Positions 35,499-48,816 of a stretch of 64,000 nt of DNA are shown piece after piece. Each line of letters opens with the position of its first letter. Within the stretch, counting starts at the first letter, position 1. The stretch comes from Crotalaria pallida (Eukaryota; Streptophyta; Magnoliopsida; Fabales; Fabaceae), in contig CM075649.1 in the NCBI GenBank assembly GCA_037953625.1, positions 70,525,290 through 70,589,289 on the forward strand. Reading direction: 5' to 3'. The translations under genes were made by a program, and so were the position numbers. Below the pieces are notes generated by a model. The model was not told the DNA's origin and searched no databases. It was given only the letters and a program-made list of their open reading frames with translations.

Positions 35499-36532
35499 AT
35501 TCTAAAGGCTTAGAATCGTCTAGGAATGTGTATTAGGACATGTAAGAACCTTTAGAATGATCCTAAACAATGCTCGGTGCCCCAAGGGACGTAGAAGATG
35601 TAGCATGAGTCCTTGGAGACTCTAACAAGTGTAGAATTGTTAAGAGAGTATTCTAGAGGCTTAGAATCGTCTAGAAATGTGTATTAGGACATATAAGAAC
35701 CTTTACAATAATCCTAAACAATGCTTGGTGCCCCAAGGGACGTAAAGGATGTAGCATGAGTCCTTGGAGGCTCTAACAAGTGTATAAAGGTTAAAAGAGT
35801 ATTCTAAAGGCTTAGAATGGTCGAGGAGTGTGTATTAGGACATATAAGAACCCTCAGAATGAGCCTAAACAATGCTTAGTTCCCCTAGGAACGTAGAGGG
35901 CGAATCATGAGTCCTTGGAGGCTCTAACAAGTGTAGAATGGTTAATAGAGTATTCTAAAGGCTTAGAATGGTCTAGGAATGTGTATTAGGATATATAAGA
36001 ACCTTTAGAATGATCCTAAACAATGCTTGGTGCCCCAAGGGATGTATTGGATGTAGCATGAGTTCTTTGAGGCTTTAACAAGTGTAGAATTGTTAATAGA
36101 GTATTCTAAAGGCTTAGAATGGTCTAGTATGTGTATTACGACATATAAGAACTTTTAGAATGATCCTAAACAATGCTTGGTGCCCCAAGGGACTTAAAGG
36201 ATGTATCATGAGTCCTTGGAGGCTCTAACAAGTGTAGAATGGTTAAGAGAGTACTCTAAAGGCTTAAAATCGTCTAGGAATGTGTATTAGGACATATAAG
36301 AACCTTTAGAATAATCCTAAACAATGCTTGGTGCCCCAAGGGACGTAAAGGATGTAGCATGAGTCCTTGAAGGCTCTAACAATAGTAGAATGGTTAATAG
36401 AGTATTCTGAAGGCTTAGAATTGTCTAGGAATGTGTATTCGGACATATAAGAACTTGTAGAATGATCCTAAACAATGCTTGGTGCCCCAAGGGACGTATA
36501 GGATGTAGCATGAGTCCTTGGAGGCTCTAACA

Positions 36533-39500
36533 AGTGTAAAATAGTTAATAGAGAATTATAAAGGCTTAGAATGGTCTAGGAATGTATATTAGGACATAGA
36601 AGAACCTTTAGAATGATCCTAAACAATGCTTAGTTCCCCAGGGACGTAGAGGATGTAGCATGAGTCCATGGAGGCTCTAACAAGTGTAGAATGGTTAATA
36701 GGGTATTCTAAAGGCTTAGAATGGTCTAGGAATATGTATTAGGACATATAAGAACCTTTAGAATGATCCTAAACAATGCTTGGTGGCCCAAGGGACGTAG
36801 AGGATGTAGCATGATTTCTTTGAGGCTCTAACAAGTGCAAAATGGTTAAGAGAGTATTTTAGAGGCTTAGAATCATCTAGGAATGTGTATTAGGACATAT
36901 AAGAACCTTTAGAATGATCCTGAACAATGCTTGGTGCACCAAGGGATGTATAGGATGTAGCATGAGTCCTTGGAGGCTCTAACATGTGTAGAATGGTTAA
37001 TAGGGTATTCTAAAGGCTTAGAATGGTCTAGGAATGTGTATTTGGACAAATAAGAACCTTTAGAATGATCTTAAACAATGCTTGGTGCCCCAAGGGACGT
37101 ATAGTATGTAGCATGAGTCCTTGGAGGCTCTAACAAGTGAAGACTGGTTAATAGGTATTCTAAAGGCTTAGTATTGTCTAGGAATATGTATTGGGACATA
37201 TAAGAACCTTTAGATTGATCGTAAACAATGCTTAGTGCCCCAAGGGACGTAGAGCATGTAGCACGAGTCCTTGGAGGCTCTAACAAGTGTAGAATGGTTA
37301 AAAGAGTATTGTAAAGGCTTAGAATGGTCTAGGAAAGTGTATTAGGACATATAAGAACCTTTAGAATGATCCTAAACAATGCTTGGTGACCCAAGGAACG
37401 TAGAGGATGTAGCATGAGTTCTTGGAGGCTCTAACAAGTGTAGAATGGTTAAGAGAGTATTCTAGAGGCTTAGAATCATCTAGGACTGTGTATTAGGACA
37501 TATAAGAAGCTTTAGAATGATCCTAAACAATGCTTGGTGCCCCAATGGACGTATAGGATGTAGCATGAGTCCTTGGAGGCTCTAACAAGTGTAGAATGGA
37601 TAATAGAGTATTCTAAAGGCTTAGAATGGTATAGGAATGTGTATTAGGACATATAAGAACCTTTAGAATGATCCTAAACAATGCTTGGCACCCCATGGGA
37701 CGTATAGGATGTAGCATGAATCCTTGGAGGCTCTAACAAGTGTAAAATAGTTAATAGAGAATTATAAAGGCTTAGAATGGTCTAGGAATGTATATTAGGA
37801 CATAGAAGAACCTTTAGAATGATCCTAAACAATGCTTAGTTCCCCAGGGACGTAGAGGATGTAGCATGAGTCCATGGAGGCTCTAACAAGTGTAGAATGG
37901 TTAATAGGGTATTCTAAAGGCTTAGAATGGTCTAGGAATATGTATTAGGACATATAAGAACCTTTAGAATGATCCTAAACAATGCTTGGTGGCCCAAGGG
38001 ACGTAGAGGATGTAGCATGATTTCTTTGAGGCTCTAACAAGTGCAAAATGGTTAAGAGAGTATTTTAGAGGCTTAGAATCATCTAGGAATGTGTATTAGG
38101 ACATATAAGAACCTTTAGAATGATCCTGAACAATGCTTGGTGCACCAAGGGATGTATAGGATGTAGCATGAGTCCTTGGAGGCTCTAACATGTGTAGAAT
38201 GGTTAATAGGGTATTCTAAAGGCTTAGAATGGTCTAGGAATGTGTATTTGGACAAATAAGAACCTTTAGAATGATCTTAAACAATGCTTGGTGCCCCAAG
38301 GGACGTATAGTATGTAGCATGAGTCCTTGGAGGCTCTAACAAGTGAAGACTGGTTAATAGGTATTCTAAAGGCTTAGTATTGTCTAGGAATATGTATTGG
38401 GACATATAAGAACCTTTAGATTGATCGTAAACAATGCTTAGTGCCCCAAGGGACGTAGAGCATGTAGCACGAGTCCTTGGAGGCTCTAACAAGTGTAGAA
38501 TGGTTAAAAGAGTATTGTAAAGGCTTAGAATGGTCTAGGAAAGTGTATTAGGACATATAAGAACCTTTAGAATGATCCTAAACAATGCTTGGTGACCCAA
38601 GGAACGTAGAGGATGTAGCATGAGTTCTTGGAGGCTCTAACAAGTGTAGAATGATTAAGAGAGTATTCTAGAGGCTTAGAATCATCTAGGACTGTGTATT
38701 AGGACATATAAGAAGCTTTAGAATGATCCTAAACAATGCTTGGTGCCCCAATGGACGTATAGGATGTAGCATGAGTCCTTGGAGGCTCTAACAAGTGTTG
38801 AATGGATAATAGAGTATTCTAAAGGCTTAGAATGGTATAGGAATGTGTATTAGGACATATAAGAACCTTTAGAATGATCCTAAACAATGCTTGGCACCCC
38901 ATGGGACGTATAGGATGTAGCATGAGTCCTTGGAGGCTCTAACAAGTGTAAAATAGTTAATAGAGAATTATAAAGGCTTAGAATGGTCTAGGAATGTATA
39001 TTAGGACATAGAAGAACCTTTAGAATGATCCTAAACAATGCTTAGTTCCCCAGGGACGTAGAGGATGTAGCATGAGTCCATGGAGGCTCTAACAAGTGTA
39101 GAATGGTTAATAGGGTATTCTAAAGGCTTAGAATGGTCTAGGAATATGTATTAGGACATATAAGAACCTTTAGAATGATCCTAAACAATGCTTGGTGGCC
39201 CAAGGGACGTAGAGGATGTAGCATGATTTCTTTGAGGCTCTAACAAGTGCAAAATGGTTAAGAGAGTATTCTAGAGGCTTAGAATCATCTAGGAATGTGT
39301 ATTAGGACATATAAGAACCTTTAGAATGATCCTGAACAATGCTTGGTGCACCAAGGGATGTATAGGATGTAGCATGAGTCCTTGGAGGCTCTAACATGTG
39401 TAGAATGGTTAATAGGGTATTCTAAAGGCTTAGAATGGTCTAGGAATGTGTATTTGGACAAATAAGAACCTTTAGAATGATCCTAAACAATGCTTGGTGC

Positions 39501-40150
39501 CCCAAGGGACGTATAGTATGTAGCATGAGTCCTTGGAGGCTCTAACAAGTGAAGACTGGTTAATAGGTATTCTAAAGGCTTAGTATTGTCTAGGAATATG
39601 TATTGGGACATATAAGAACCTTTAGATTGATCGTAAACAATGCTTTGTGCCCCAAGGGACGTAGAGCATGTAGCACGAGTCCTTGGAGGCTCTAACAAGT
39701 GTAGAATGGTTAAAAGAGTATTCTAAAGGCTTAGAATGGTCTAGGAAAGTGTATTAGGACATATAAGAACCTTTAGAATGATCCTAAACAATGCTTGGTG
39801 ACCCAAGGAACGTAGAGGATGTAGCATGAGTTCTTGGAGGCTCTAACAAGTGTAGAATGGTTAAGAGAGTATTCTAGAGGCTTAGAATCATCTAGGACTG
39901 TGTATTAGGACATATAAGAAGCTTTAGAATGATCCTAAACAATGCTTGGTGCCCAAATGGACGTATAGGATGTAGCATGAGTCCTTGGAGGCTCTAACAA
40001 GTGTAGAATGGTTAATAGAGTATTCTAAATTCTTAGAATGGTATAGGAATGTGTATTAGGACATATAAGAACCTTTAGAATGATCCTAAACAATGCTTGG
40101 CACCCCATGGGACGTATAGGATGTAGCATGAGTCCTTGGAGGCTTTAACA
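36533..40150. repeat. 1206-bp (eight-monomer) higher-order repeat, three copies
   Basis: The unit beginning at the AAAATAGTTAATAGAGAATTATAAAGG monomer starts at about 36533, 37739 and 38945. Copies differ at only a handful of positions. After the third copy the order of variants changes at about 40150; a related but nine-monomer spacing leads to a partly similar segment near 40840. Confidence 0.9.
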
Positions 40151-42189
40151 AGTGTAGAATTGTTAATAGAGTATTCTAAACGCTTAGAATGGTCTAGTAT
40201 GTGTATTACGACATATAAGAACCTTTAGAATGATCCTAAACAATGCTTGGTGCCCCAAGGGACTTAAAGGATGTATCATGAGTCCTTGGAGGCTCTAACA
40301 AGTGTAGAATGGTTAAGAGAGTACTCTAAAGGCTTAAACTCGTCTAGGAATGTGTATTAGGACATATAAGAACCTTTAGAATAATCCGAAACAATGCTTG
40401 GGGCCCCAAGGGACGTAAAGGATGTAGCATGAGTCCTTGGAGGCTCTAACAAGTGCAGAATGGTTAAGAGAGTATTCTAAAGGCTTAGAATCGTCTAGGA
40501 ATGTGTATTAGGACATATAAGAACCTTTAGAATAATCCTAAACAGTGTTTGGTGCCCCAAGGGACGTAAAGGATGTAGCATGAGTCCTTGGAGGCTCTAA
40601 CAAGTGTAGAATGGTTAAGAGAGTACTCTAAAGGCTTAAAATCATCTAGGAATGTGTATTAGGACATATAAGAACCTTTAGAATAATCCTAAACAATGCT
40701 TGGTGCACCAAGGGATGTATAGGATGTAGCATGAGTCCTTGGAGGCTCTAACAAGTGTAGAATGGTTAATATGGTATTCTAAAGGCTTAGAATGGTCTAG
40801 GAATGTGTATTAGGACAAATCAGAACCTTTAGAATAATCCTAAACAATGCTTGGTGCCCCAAGGGACGTATAGGATGTAGCATGAGTCCTTGGAGGCTCT
40901 AACAAGTGAAGAATGGTTAATAGGTATTCTAAAGGCTTAGTATTGTCTAGGAATATGTATTGGGACATATAAGAACCTTTAGATTGATCGTAAACAATGC
41001 TTGGTGCCCCAAGGGACGTAGAGGATGTAGCATGAGTCCTTGGAGGCTCTAACAAGTGTAGAATGGTTAAAAGACTATTCTTAAGGCTTGGAATGGTCTA
41101 GGAAAGTGTATTAGGACATATAAGAACCTTTAGAATGATCCTAAACAATGCTTGGTGACCCAAGGGACGTAGAGGATGTAGCATGAGTTCTTGGAGGCTC
41201 TAACAAGTGTAGAATGGTTAAGACAGTATTCTAGAGGCTTAGAATCATCTAGGACTGTGTATTAGGACATATAAGAACGTGTAGAATGATCCTAAACAAT
41301 GCTTGGTGCCCCAAGGGACGTATAGGATGTAGCATGAGTCCTTGGAGGCTCTAAAAAGTGCAAAATAGTTAATAGAGAATTCTATAGGCTTAGAATGGTC
41401 TAGGAATGTGTATTAGGACATAGAAGAACCTTTAGAATGATCCTAAACAATGCTTAGTTCCCCAAGGGACGTAGAGGATGTAGCATGAGTCCTTGGAGGC
41501 TCTAACAAGTGTAGAATGGTTAATAGGGTATTCTAAAGGCTTAGAATGGTCTAGGAATATGTATTAGGACATATAAGAACCTTTAGAATGATCCTAAACA
41601 ATGCTTGGTGGCCCAAGGGACGTAGAGGATGTAGCATGAGTTCTTTGAGGCTCTAACAAGTTCAAAATGGTTAAGAGAGTATTCTAGAGGCTTAGAATCG
41701 TCTAGGAATGTGTATTAGGACATATAAGAACCTTTAGAATGATCCTAAACAATGCTTGGTGCACCAAGGGATGTATAGGATGCAGCATGAGTCCTTGGAG
41801 GCTCTAACAAGTGTAGAATGGTTAATATGGTATTCTAAAGGCTTAGAATGGTCTAGGAATGTGTATTAGGACAAATAAGAACCTTTAGAATTATCCTAAA
41901 CAATGCTTGGTGCCCCAAGGGACGTATAGGATGTAGCATGAGTCCTTGGAGGCTCTAACAAGTGAAGAATGGTTAATAGGTATTCTAAAGGCTTAGTATT
42001 GTCTAGGAATATGTATTGGGACATATAAGAACCTTTAGATTGATCTTAAACAAAGCTTAGTGCCCCAAGGGACGTAGAGGATGGAGCATGAGTCCTTGGA
42101 GGCTCTAACAAGTGTAGAATGGTTAAAAGAGTATTCTAAAGGCTTAGAATGGTCTAGGAAAGTGTATTAGGACATATAAGAACCTTTAG

Positions 42190-45100
42190 AATGATCCTAA
42201 ACAATGCTTGGTGACCCAAGGGATGTAGAGGATGTAGCATGAGTTCTTGGAGGCTCTAAAGTGTAGAATGGTTAAGAGAGTATTCTAGAGGCTTAGAATC
42301 ATCTAGGACTGTGTATTAGGACATATAAGAACTTGTAGAATGATCCTAAACAATGCTTGGTGCCCCATGGGACGTATAGGATGTAGCATGAGTCCTTGGA
42401 GGCTCTAACAAGTGCAAAATAGTTAATAGAGAATTCTACAGGCTTAGAATGGTCTAGGAATGTGTATTAACCTTTAGAATGATCCTAAACAATGCTTCGT
42501 TCCCCAAGGGACGTAGAGGATGTAGCATGAGTCCTTGGAGGCTCTAACAAATGTAGAATGGTTAATAGGGTATTCTAAAGGCTTAGTATTGTCTAGGAAT
42601 ATGTATTGGGACATATAAGAACCTTTAGAATGATCCTAAACAATGCTTGGTGCACCAAGGGATGTATAGGATGTAGCATGAGTCCTTGGAGGCTCTAACA
42701 AGTGTAGAATGGTTAATAGAGTTTTCTAAAGGCTTAGAATGGTATAGGAATGTGTATTAGGACATATAAGAACCTTTAGAATGATCCTAAACAATGCTTG
42801 GCGCGCCATGGGACGTACAGGATGTAGCATGAGTCCTTGGAGGCTTTAACAAGTGTAGAATTGTTAATAGAGTATTCTAAAGGCTTAGAATGGTCTAGTA
42901 TGTGTATTACGACATATAAGAACCTTTAGAATGATCCTAAACAATGCTTGGTGCCCCAAGGGACTTAAAGGATGTATCATGAGTCCTTGGAGGCTCTAAC
43001 AAGTGTAGAATGGTTAAGAGAGTACTCTAAAGGCTTAAAATAGTCTAGGAATGTGTATTAGGACATATAAGAACCTTTAGAATAATCCTAAACAATGCTT
43101 GGTGCCCCAAGGGACGTAAAGGATGTAGCAAGAGTCCTTGGAGGCTCTAACAAGTGCAGAATAGTTAAGAGAGTATTCTAAAGGCTTAGAATCGTCTAAG
43201 AATGTGTATTAGGACATATAAGAACCTTTAGAATAATCCTAAACAATGTTTGGTGCCCCAAGGGACGTAAAGGATGTAGCATGAGTCCTTGGAGGCTCTA
43301 ACAAGTGTAGAATGGTTAAGAGAGTATTCTAAAGGCTTAGAATCGTCTAGGAATGTGTATTAGGACATATAAGAACCTTTAGAATGATCCTAAACAATGC
43401 TTGGTGCCCCAAGGGACGTATAGGATGTAGCATGAGTTCTTGAAGGCTCTAACAAGTGTAGAATGGTGAAGAGAGTATTATTAAGGCTTAGAATGGTCTA
43501 GGAATGTGTATTAGGACATATAAGAACTTTTAGAATAATCCTAAACAATGCTTGGTGCCCCAAGGGACGTAAAGGATGTAGCATGAGTCCTTGGAGGGTC
43601 TAACAAGTGTAGAATGGTTAATAGAGTATTCTGAAGGCTTAGAATGGTCTAGGAATGTGTAATAGGACATAGAATAACCTTTAGAATGATCCTAAACAAT
43701 GCTTGGTGCCCCAAGGGCTGTATAGGATGTAGCATGAGTCCTTGGAGGCTCTAACAAGTGTAGAATGGTTAAAAGAGTATTCTAAAGGCTTAGAATAGTC
43801 TAGGAATAAAGAACCTTTAGAATGATCCTAAACAATGCTTGGTGCCCCAAGGGACGTATAGGATGTAGCATGAGTCCTTGGAGGCTCTAACAAGTGTAGA
43901 ATGGTTAAAAGAGTATTCTAAAGGCTTAGAATGGTCTAGGAATGTGTATTAGGACATATAAGAATCTTTAAAATGATCCTAAACAATGCTTCGTGCCCCA
44001 AGGGACGTAGAAGATGTAGCATGAGTCCTTGGAGGCTCTAACAAGTGTAGAATGGCAAATAGGGTATTCTAAAGGCTTTGTATTGTCTAGGAATATGTAT
44101 TGGGACATATAAGAACCTTTAGAATGATCATAAACAATGCTTAGTGCCCCAAGGGCCGTAGAGGATGTAGCATGAGTCCTTGGAGGCTCTAACAAGTGTA
44201 GAATGGTTAAAAGAGTATTCTAAAGGCTTAGAATAGTCTAGGAATGTGTATTAGGATATGTAAGAACCTTTCGAATGATCCTAAACAATGCTTGGTGGCC
44301 CAAGGGATGTAGAGGATGTAGCATGAGTTCTTGGAGGCTCTAACAAGTTTAGAATGGTTAAGAGAGTATTCTAGAGGCTTAGAATCGTCTAGGACTGTGT
44401 ATTAGGACACATAAGAAGCTTTAGAATGATCCTAAACAATGCTTGGTGCCCCAAGGGACGTACAGGATGTAGCATGAGTCCTTGAAGGCTTTAAATTGTG
44501 TAGAATTGTTAATAGAGTATTCTAATGGATTAGAATGGTCTAGTATGTGTATTAGGACATATAAGAACCTTTAGAATGACCCTAAACAATGCTTGGTTCC
44601 CCAAGGGACTTAAAGGATGTAACATGAGTCCTTGGAGGCTCTAACAAGTGTAGAATGGTTAAGAGAGTACTCTAAAGGCTTAAAATGGTGTAGGAATGTG
44701 TATTAGGACATATAAGAACCTTTAGAATAATCCTAAACAATGCTTGGTGCCCCAAGGGACGTAAAGGATGTAGCATGCGTCCTTGGAGGCTCTAACAAGT
44801 GTAGGATGGTTAAGAGAGTACTCTAAAGGCTTAAAATGGTGTAGGAATGTGTATTAGGACATATAAGAACCTTTAGAATAATCCTAAACAATGCTTGGTG
44901 CCCCAAGGGACGTAAAGGATGTAGCATGCGTCCTTGGAGGCTCTAACAAGTGTAGGATGGTTAAGAGAGTATTCTAAAGGCTTAGAATCGTCTAGGAATG
45001 TGTATTAGGACATATAAGAACCTTTAGAATGATCCTAAACAATGCTTGGTGACCCAAGGGATGTAGAGGATGTAGCATGAGTTCTTGGAGGCTCTAAAGT

Positions 45101-47220
45101 GTAGAATGGTTAAGAGAGTATTCTAGAGGCTTAGAATCATCTAGGACTGTGTATTAGGACATATAAGAACTTGTAGAATGATCCTAAACAATGCTTGGTT
45201 CCCCAAGGGACGTATAGGATGTAGTATGAGTCCTTGGAGGCTCTAACAAGTGCAAAATAGTTAATAGAGAATTCTACAGGCTTAGAATGGTCTAGGAATG
45301 TGTATTAGGACATAGAAGAACCTTTAGAATGATCCTAAACAATGCTTCGTTCCCCAAGGGACGTAGAGGATGTAGCATGAGTCCTTGGAGGCTCTAACAA
45401 GTGTAGAATGGTTAATAGGGTATTCTAAAGGCTTAGAATGGTCTAGGAATGTGTATTAGGACAAATAAGACCCTTTAGAATTATCCTAAACAATGCTTGG
45501 TGCCCAAGGGACGTATAGGATGTAGCATGAGTCCTTGGAGGCTCTAACAAGTGAAGAATGGTTAATAGGTATTCTAAAGGCTTAGTATTGTCTAGGAATA
45601 TGTATTGGGACATATAAGAACCTTTAGAATGATCCTAAACAATGCTTGGTGCACCACGGGAGGTATAGGATGTAGCAAGAGTCCTTGGAGGCTCTAACAA
45701 GTGTAGAATGGTTAATAGAGTTTTCTAAAGGCTTAGAATGGTATAGGAATGTGTATTAGGACATATAAGAAACTTTAGAATGATCCTAAACAATGCTTGG
45801 TTCCCCATGGGACGTACAGGATGTAGCATGAGTCCTTGGAGGCTTTAACAAGTGTAGAATTGTTAATAGAGTATTCTAAAGGCTTAGAATGGTCTAGTAT
45901 GTGTATTACGACATATAAGAACCTTTAGAATGATCCTAAACAATGCTTGGTGCCCCAAGGGACTTAAAGGATGTATCATGAGTCCTTGGAGGCTCTAACA
46001 AGTGTAGAATGGTTAAGAGAGTACTCTAAAGGCTTAAAATGGTCTAGGAATGTGTATTAGGACATATAAGAACCTTTAGAATAATCCTAAACAATGCTTG
46101 GTGCCCCAAGGGACGTAAAGGATGTAGCATGAGTCCTTGGAGGCTCTAACAAGTGCAGAATAGTTAGGAGAGTATTCTAAAGGCTTAGAATCGTCTAGGA
46201 ATGTGTATTAGGACATATAAGAACCTTTAGAATAATCCTAAACAATGTTTGGTGCCCCAAGGGACGTAAAGGATGTAGCATGAGTCCTTGGAGGCTCTAA
46301 CAAGTGTAGAATGGTTAAGAAAGTATTCTAAAGGCTTAGAATCGTCTAGGAATGTGTATTAGGACATATAAGGACCTTTAGAATGATCCTAAACAATGCT
46401 TGGTGCCCCAAGGGACGTATGGGATGTAGCATGAGTTCTTGAAGGCTCTAACAAGTGTAGAATGGTGAAGAGAGTATTATTAAGGCTTAGAATGGTCTAG
46501 GAATGTGTATTAGGACATATAAGAACTTTTAGAATAATCCTAAACAATGCTTCGTTCCCCAAGGGACTTATAGGATGTAGCATGAGTCCTTGGAGGCTCT
46601 AACAAGTGTAGAATGGTTAATAGAGTATTCTGAAGGCTTAGAATGGTCTAGGAATGTGTATTAGGACATATAATAACCTTTAGAATGATCCTAAACAATG
46701 CTTGGTGCCCCAAGGGACGTATAGGATGTAGCATGAGTCCTTGGAGGCTCTAACAAGTGTAGAATGGTTAAAAGAGTATTCTAAAGGCTTAGAATAGTCT
46801 AGGAATGAAGAACCTTTAGAATGATCCTAAACAATGCTTGGTGCCCCAAGGGACGTATAGGATGTAGCATGAGTCCTTGGAGGCTCTAACAAGTGTAAAA
46901 TAGTTAATAGAGTATTCTAAAGGCTTAGAATGGTCTAGGAATGTGTATGAGGACATATAAGAATCTTTAGAATGATCCTAAACAATGCTTCGTGCCCCAA
47001 GGGACGTAGAAGGTGTAGCATGAGTCCTTGGAGGCTCTAACAAGTGTAGAATGGTATATAGGGTATTCTAAAGGCTTTGTATTGTCTAGGAATATGTATT
47101 GAGACATATAAGAACCTTTAGAATGATCATAAACAATGCTTAGTGCCCCAAGGGACGTAGAGGATGTAGCATGAGTCCTTGGAGGCTCTAACAAGTGTAG
47201 AATGGTTAAAAGAGTATTCT
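42190..47220. repeat. Segmental duplication of about 2-3 kb within the satellite
   Basis: The run of variants from about 42190 to 44220 recurs at about 45028 to 47220. Shared markers are the shortened GGCTCTAAAGTGTAG monomer (42252, 45090) and the monomer with about 15 bp missing (GGAATAAAGAACC near 43804, GGAATGAAGAACC near 46802). The offset grows from 2838 to 2999 bp because the first copy has lost about one monomer and a further ~20 bp near 42468. Confidence 0.8.
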
Positions 47221-47675
47221 AGAGGCTTAGAATCGTCTAGGACTGTGTATTAGGACACATAAGAAGCTTTAGAATAATCCTAAACAATGCTTGGTGCCCC
47301 AAGGGACGTATAGGATGTAGCATGAGTCCTTGAAGGCTCTAACAAGTGTAGAATGGTTAAGAGAGTACTCTAAAGGCTTAGAATCGTCTAGGAATGTGTA
47401 TTAGGACATATAAGAACCTTTAGAATAATCCTAAACAATGTTTGGTGCCCCAAGGGATGTAAAGGATGTAGCATGAGTCCTTGGAGGCTCTAACAAGTGT
47501 AGAATGGTTAAGAGAGTATTCTAAAGGCTTATAATCGTCTAGGAATGTGTATTAGGACATATAAGAACCTTTAGAATAATCCTAAACAATGCTTGGTGCC
47601 CCAAGGGACGTAGAGGATGTAGCATGAGTCCTTGAAGGCTCTAACAATTGTAGAAATGTTAATAGAGTATTTTTG

Positions 47676-48230
47676 ATATCCTCCTCTAGAGGGACCATGG
47701 AAACTCAAATACAATCCTAAAACAATAAGCACAAAGATTGAAGAATTTAAGGGGTTGCCCTTAAAGGTGCCCTTATGGAGGACGCATGCCCTTAATAAAG
47801 ACACTTGTCCCATGAATTTAAGGTCATTCATGGAACAATAAGTGATGCACGAATCGAATGACAATGATGCAAGAGAGAGGTGTGTTAATTGCACATAAGG
47901 TGGTATTCAATTGAAATTAATTGAACGTTACAAAACCATTAATAGTTTTAAACTTGACATTAATGTTTTGTAACCCCTTAATTAATAAATGGTAACCACA
48001 ATCATAAGTGACATTCAAAGTCATTCATGATTACAATTGATGAAGATGAAACACTTCTCTCAAGCCCCAGTCATCATACAAATTCGTCCAAGACAAGAAG
48101 AATAAAGGATAAAGAAGTTGCTTATCATTCGTGAAGCATTCATGCCAAGGGAGTTACAAATTGAAGCTCACAATTATGAGGCCATTATTTGGGCGGCCTA
48201 GCATTCAAGAAAGGAAGGAGTTGTACTTCC
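47676..48230. mobile_element. Solo-LTR-like insertion, copy 2, left part
   Basis: Homologous to the start of copy 1 at 34028, with the same position in the satellite monomer (left flank ATTTT, one base off ATTCT) and the same marker monomer upstream (GTAGAAATGTTAATAGAG). It has about 30 extra bp near 48090-48130. It is interrupted at 48230 by the Tat element. Confidence 0.65.
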
Positions 48231-48233
48231 TGT

Positions 48234-48256
48234 GGTAGACCGACCCTCGGTCTACC
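48234..48256. promoter_or_regulatory. Perfect inverted repeat at the LTR terminus
   Basis: GGTAGACCGA (48234-48243) is the exact complement of 48247-48256, with a CCC loop, starting three bases inside the LTR. The same structure occurs in the 3' LTR at 58002-58024. Confidence 0.8.
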
Positions 48257-48554
48257 CTAAAACGCCCTCGGCCGACTAGAATACTCACTGGCCGACCAGA
48301 ATTCTCATTCTGCCGGGTCACGCATCTTTGGGCCGAGCACATGCCATAGGACCCACCCTAACGACTCTGGACCGAGTACAGGGACCTCTTCCCTTAAAGA
48401 GTCCAAGCTAAGGGCGCGTGAGCCTAGCTCGCCAACCAGATAAGACTAACCGCTAACAGGATAAGGATGAATGACTCATCCCTTATCCTATAAAGGGACA
48501 CGTCAGCCCTACTGGACCTCCGTACAGGCCCATAGGGTACAACACCGCTCCCCC

Positions 48555-48562
48555 TATAAATA
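48555..48562 (+). promoter_or_regulatory. TATA box of the Tat LTR
   Basis: TATAAATA, 216 bp before the LTR end, in a C-rich context. The 3' LTR copy is at 58323-58330. Confidence 0.7.
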
Positions 48563-48771
48563 GCTGTCTCCAGCTAGGGGCTCAGGCACGTTTTTTCTCC
48601 CTAATCATACACTAGCACACACTCGTGATTAGGGAAACCCTAGTTATCCCAACTGGATAGCTAGCATACCAACAAAATCACACAGTAACATCAGACCGTA
48701 TTCTAGCTCTTAGGTCTTCCATACCCTTGAGCTAGGGTTATACTCTGAACATTGTGTCTAGGACATTACAT

Positions 48772-48786
48772 TGGCGCCGTCTGTGG
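48772..48786 (+). promoter_or_regulatory. Primer binding site of the Tat element
   Basis: TGGCGCCGTCTGTGG begins two bases after the LTR end. The first nine bases match the complement of the plant tRNA-Asp 3' end used by Athila-type elements; the rest does not, so the primer tRNA is uncertain. Confidence 0.75.
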
Positions 48787-48816
48787 AAAACCGTAAACTG
48801 CTATTCCCACCCCAAA

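Larger units (their letters stand above)
35499..47675. repeat. 151-bp satellite array, block 3
   Basis: Same monomer family, with the richest higher-order structure in the window (separate entries). It includes an adjacent duplicated monomer pair at about 44659/44810. Minus-strand open frames repeated at fixed spacing (for example 37071, 38277 and 39483) are by-products of the repeat, not genes. Confidence 0.96.
48231..48770 (+). repeat. 5' LTR of the Tat element
   Basis: 540 bp, TGTGGTAGACC to GGACATTACA. It holds a terminal hairpin (48234-48256), a TATA box TATAAATA (48555-48562) and a telo-box-like AAACCCTA (48635-48642) that sits in a TAGGG-AAA-CCCTA inverted repeat. Confidence 0.96.

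Noticed and set aside
32801..47894. Recurring minus-strand ORFs of 71-107 codons in the satellite (for example 37071, 38277, 39483, 43968, 46967)
   Set aside because: They repeat with the satellite period, break with each monomer indel and have no start context; they are by-products of the repeat.
48635..48642. Interstitial telomere repeat
   Set aside because: Only one AAACCCTA unit, inside an LTR; no tandem telomere repeats occur in the window.
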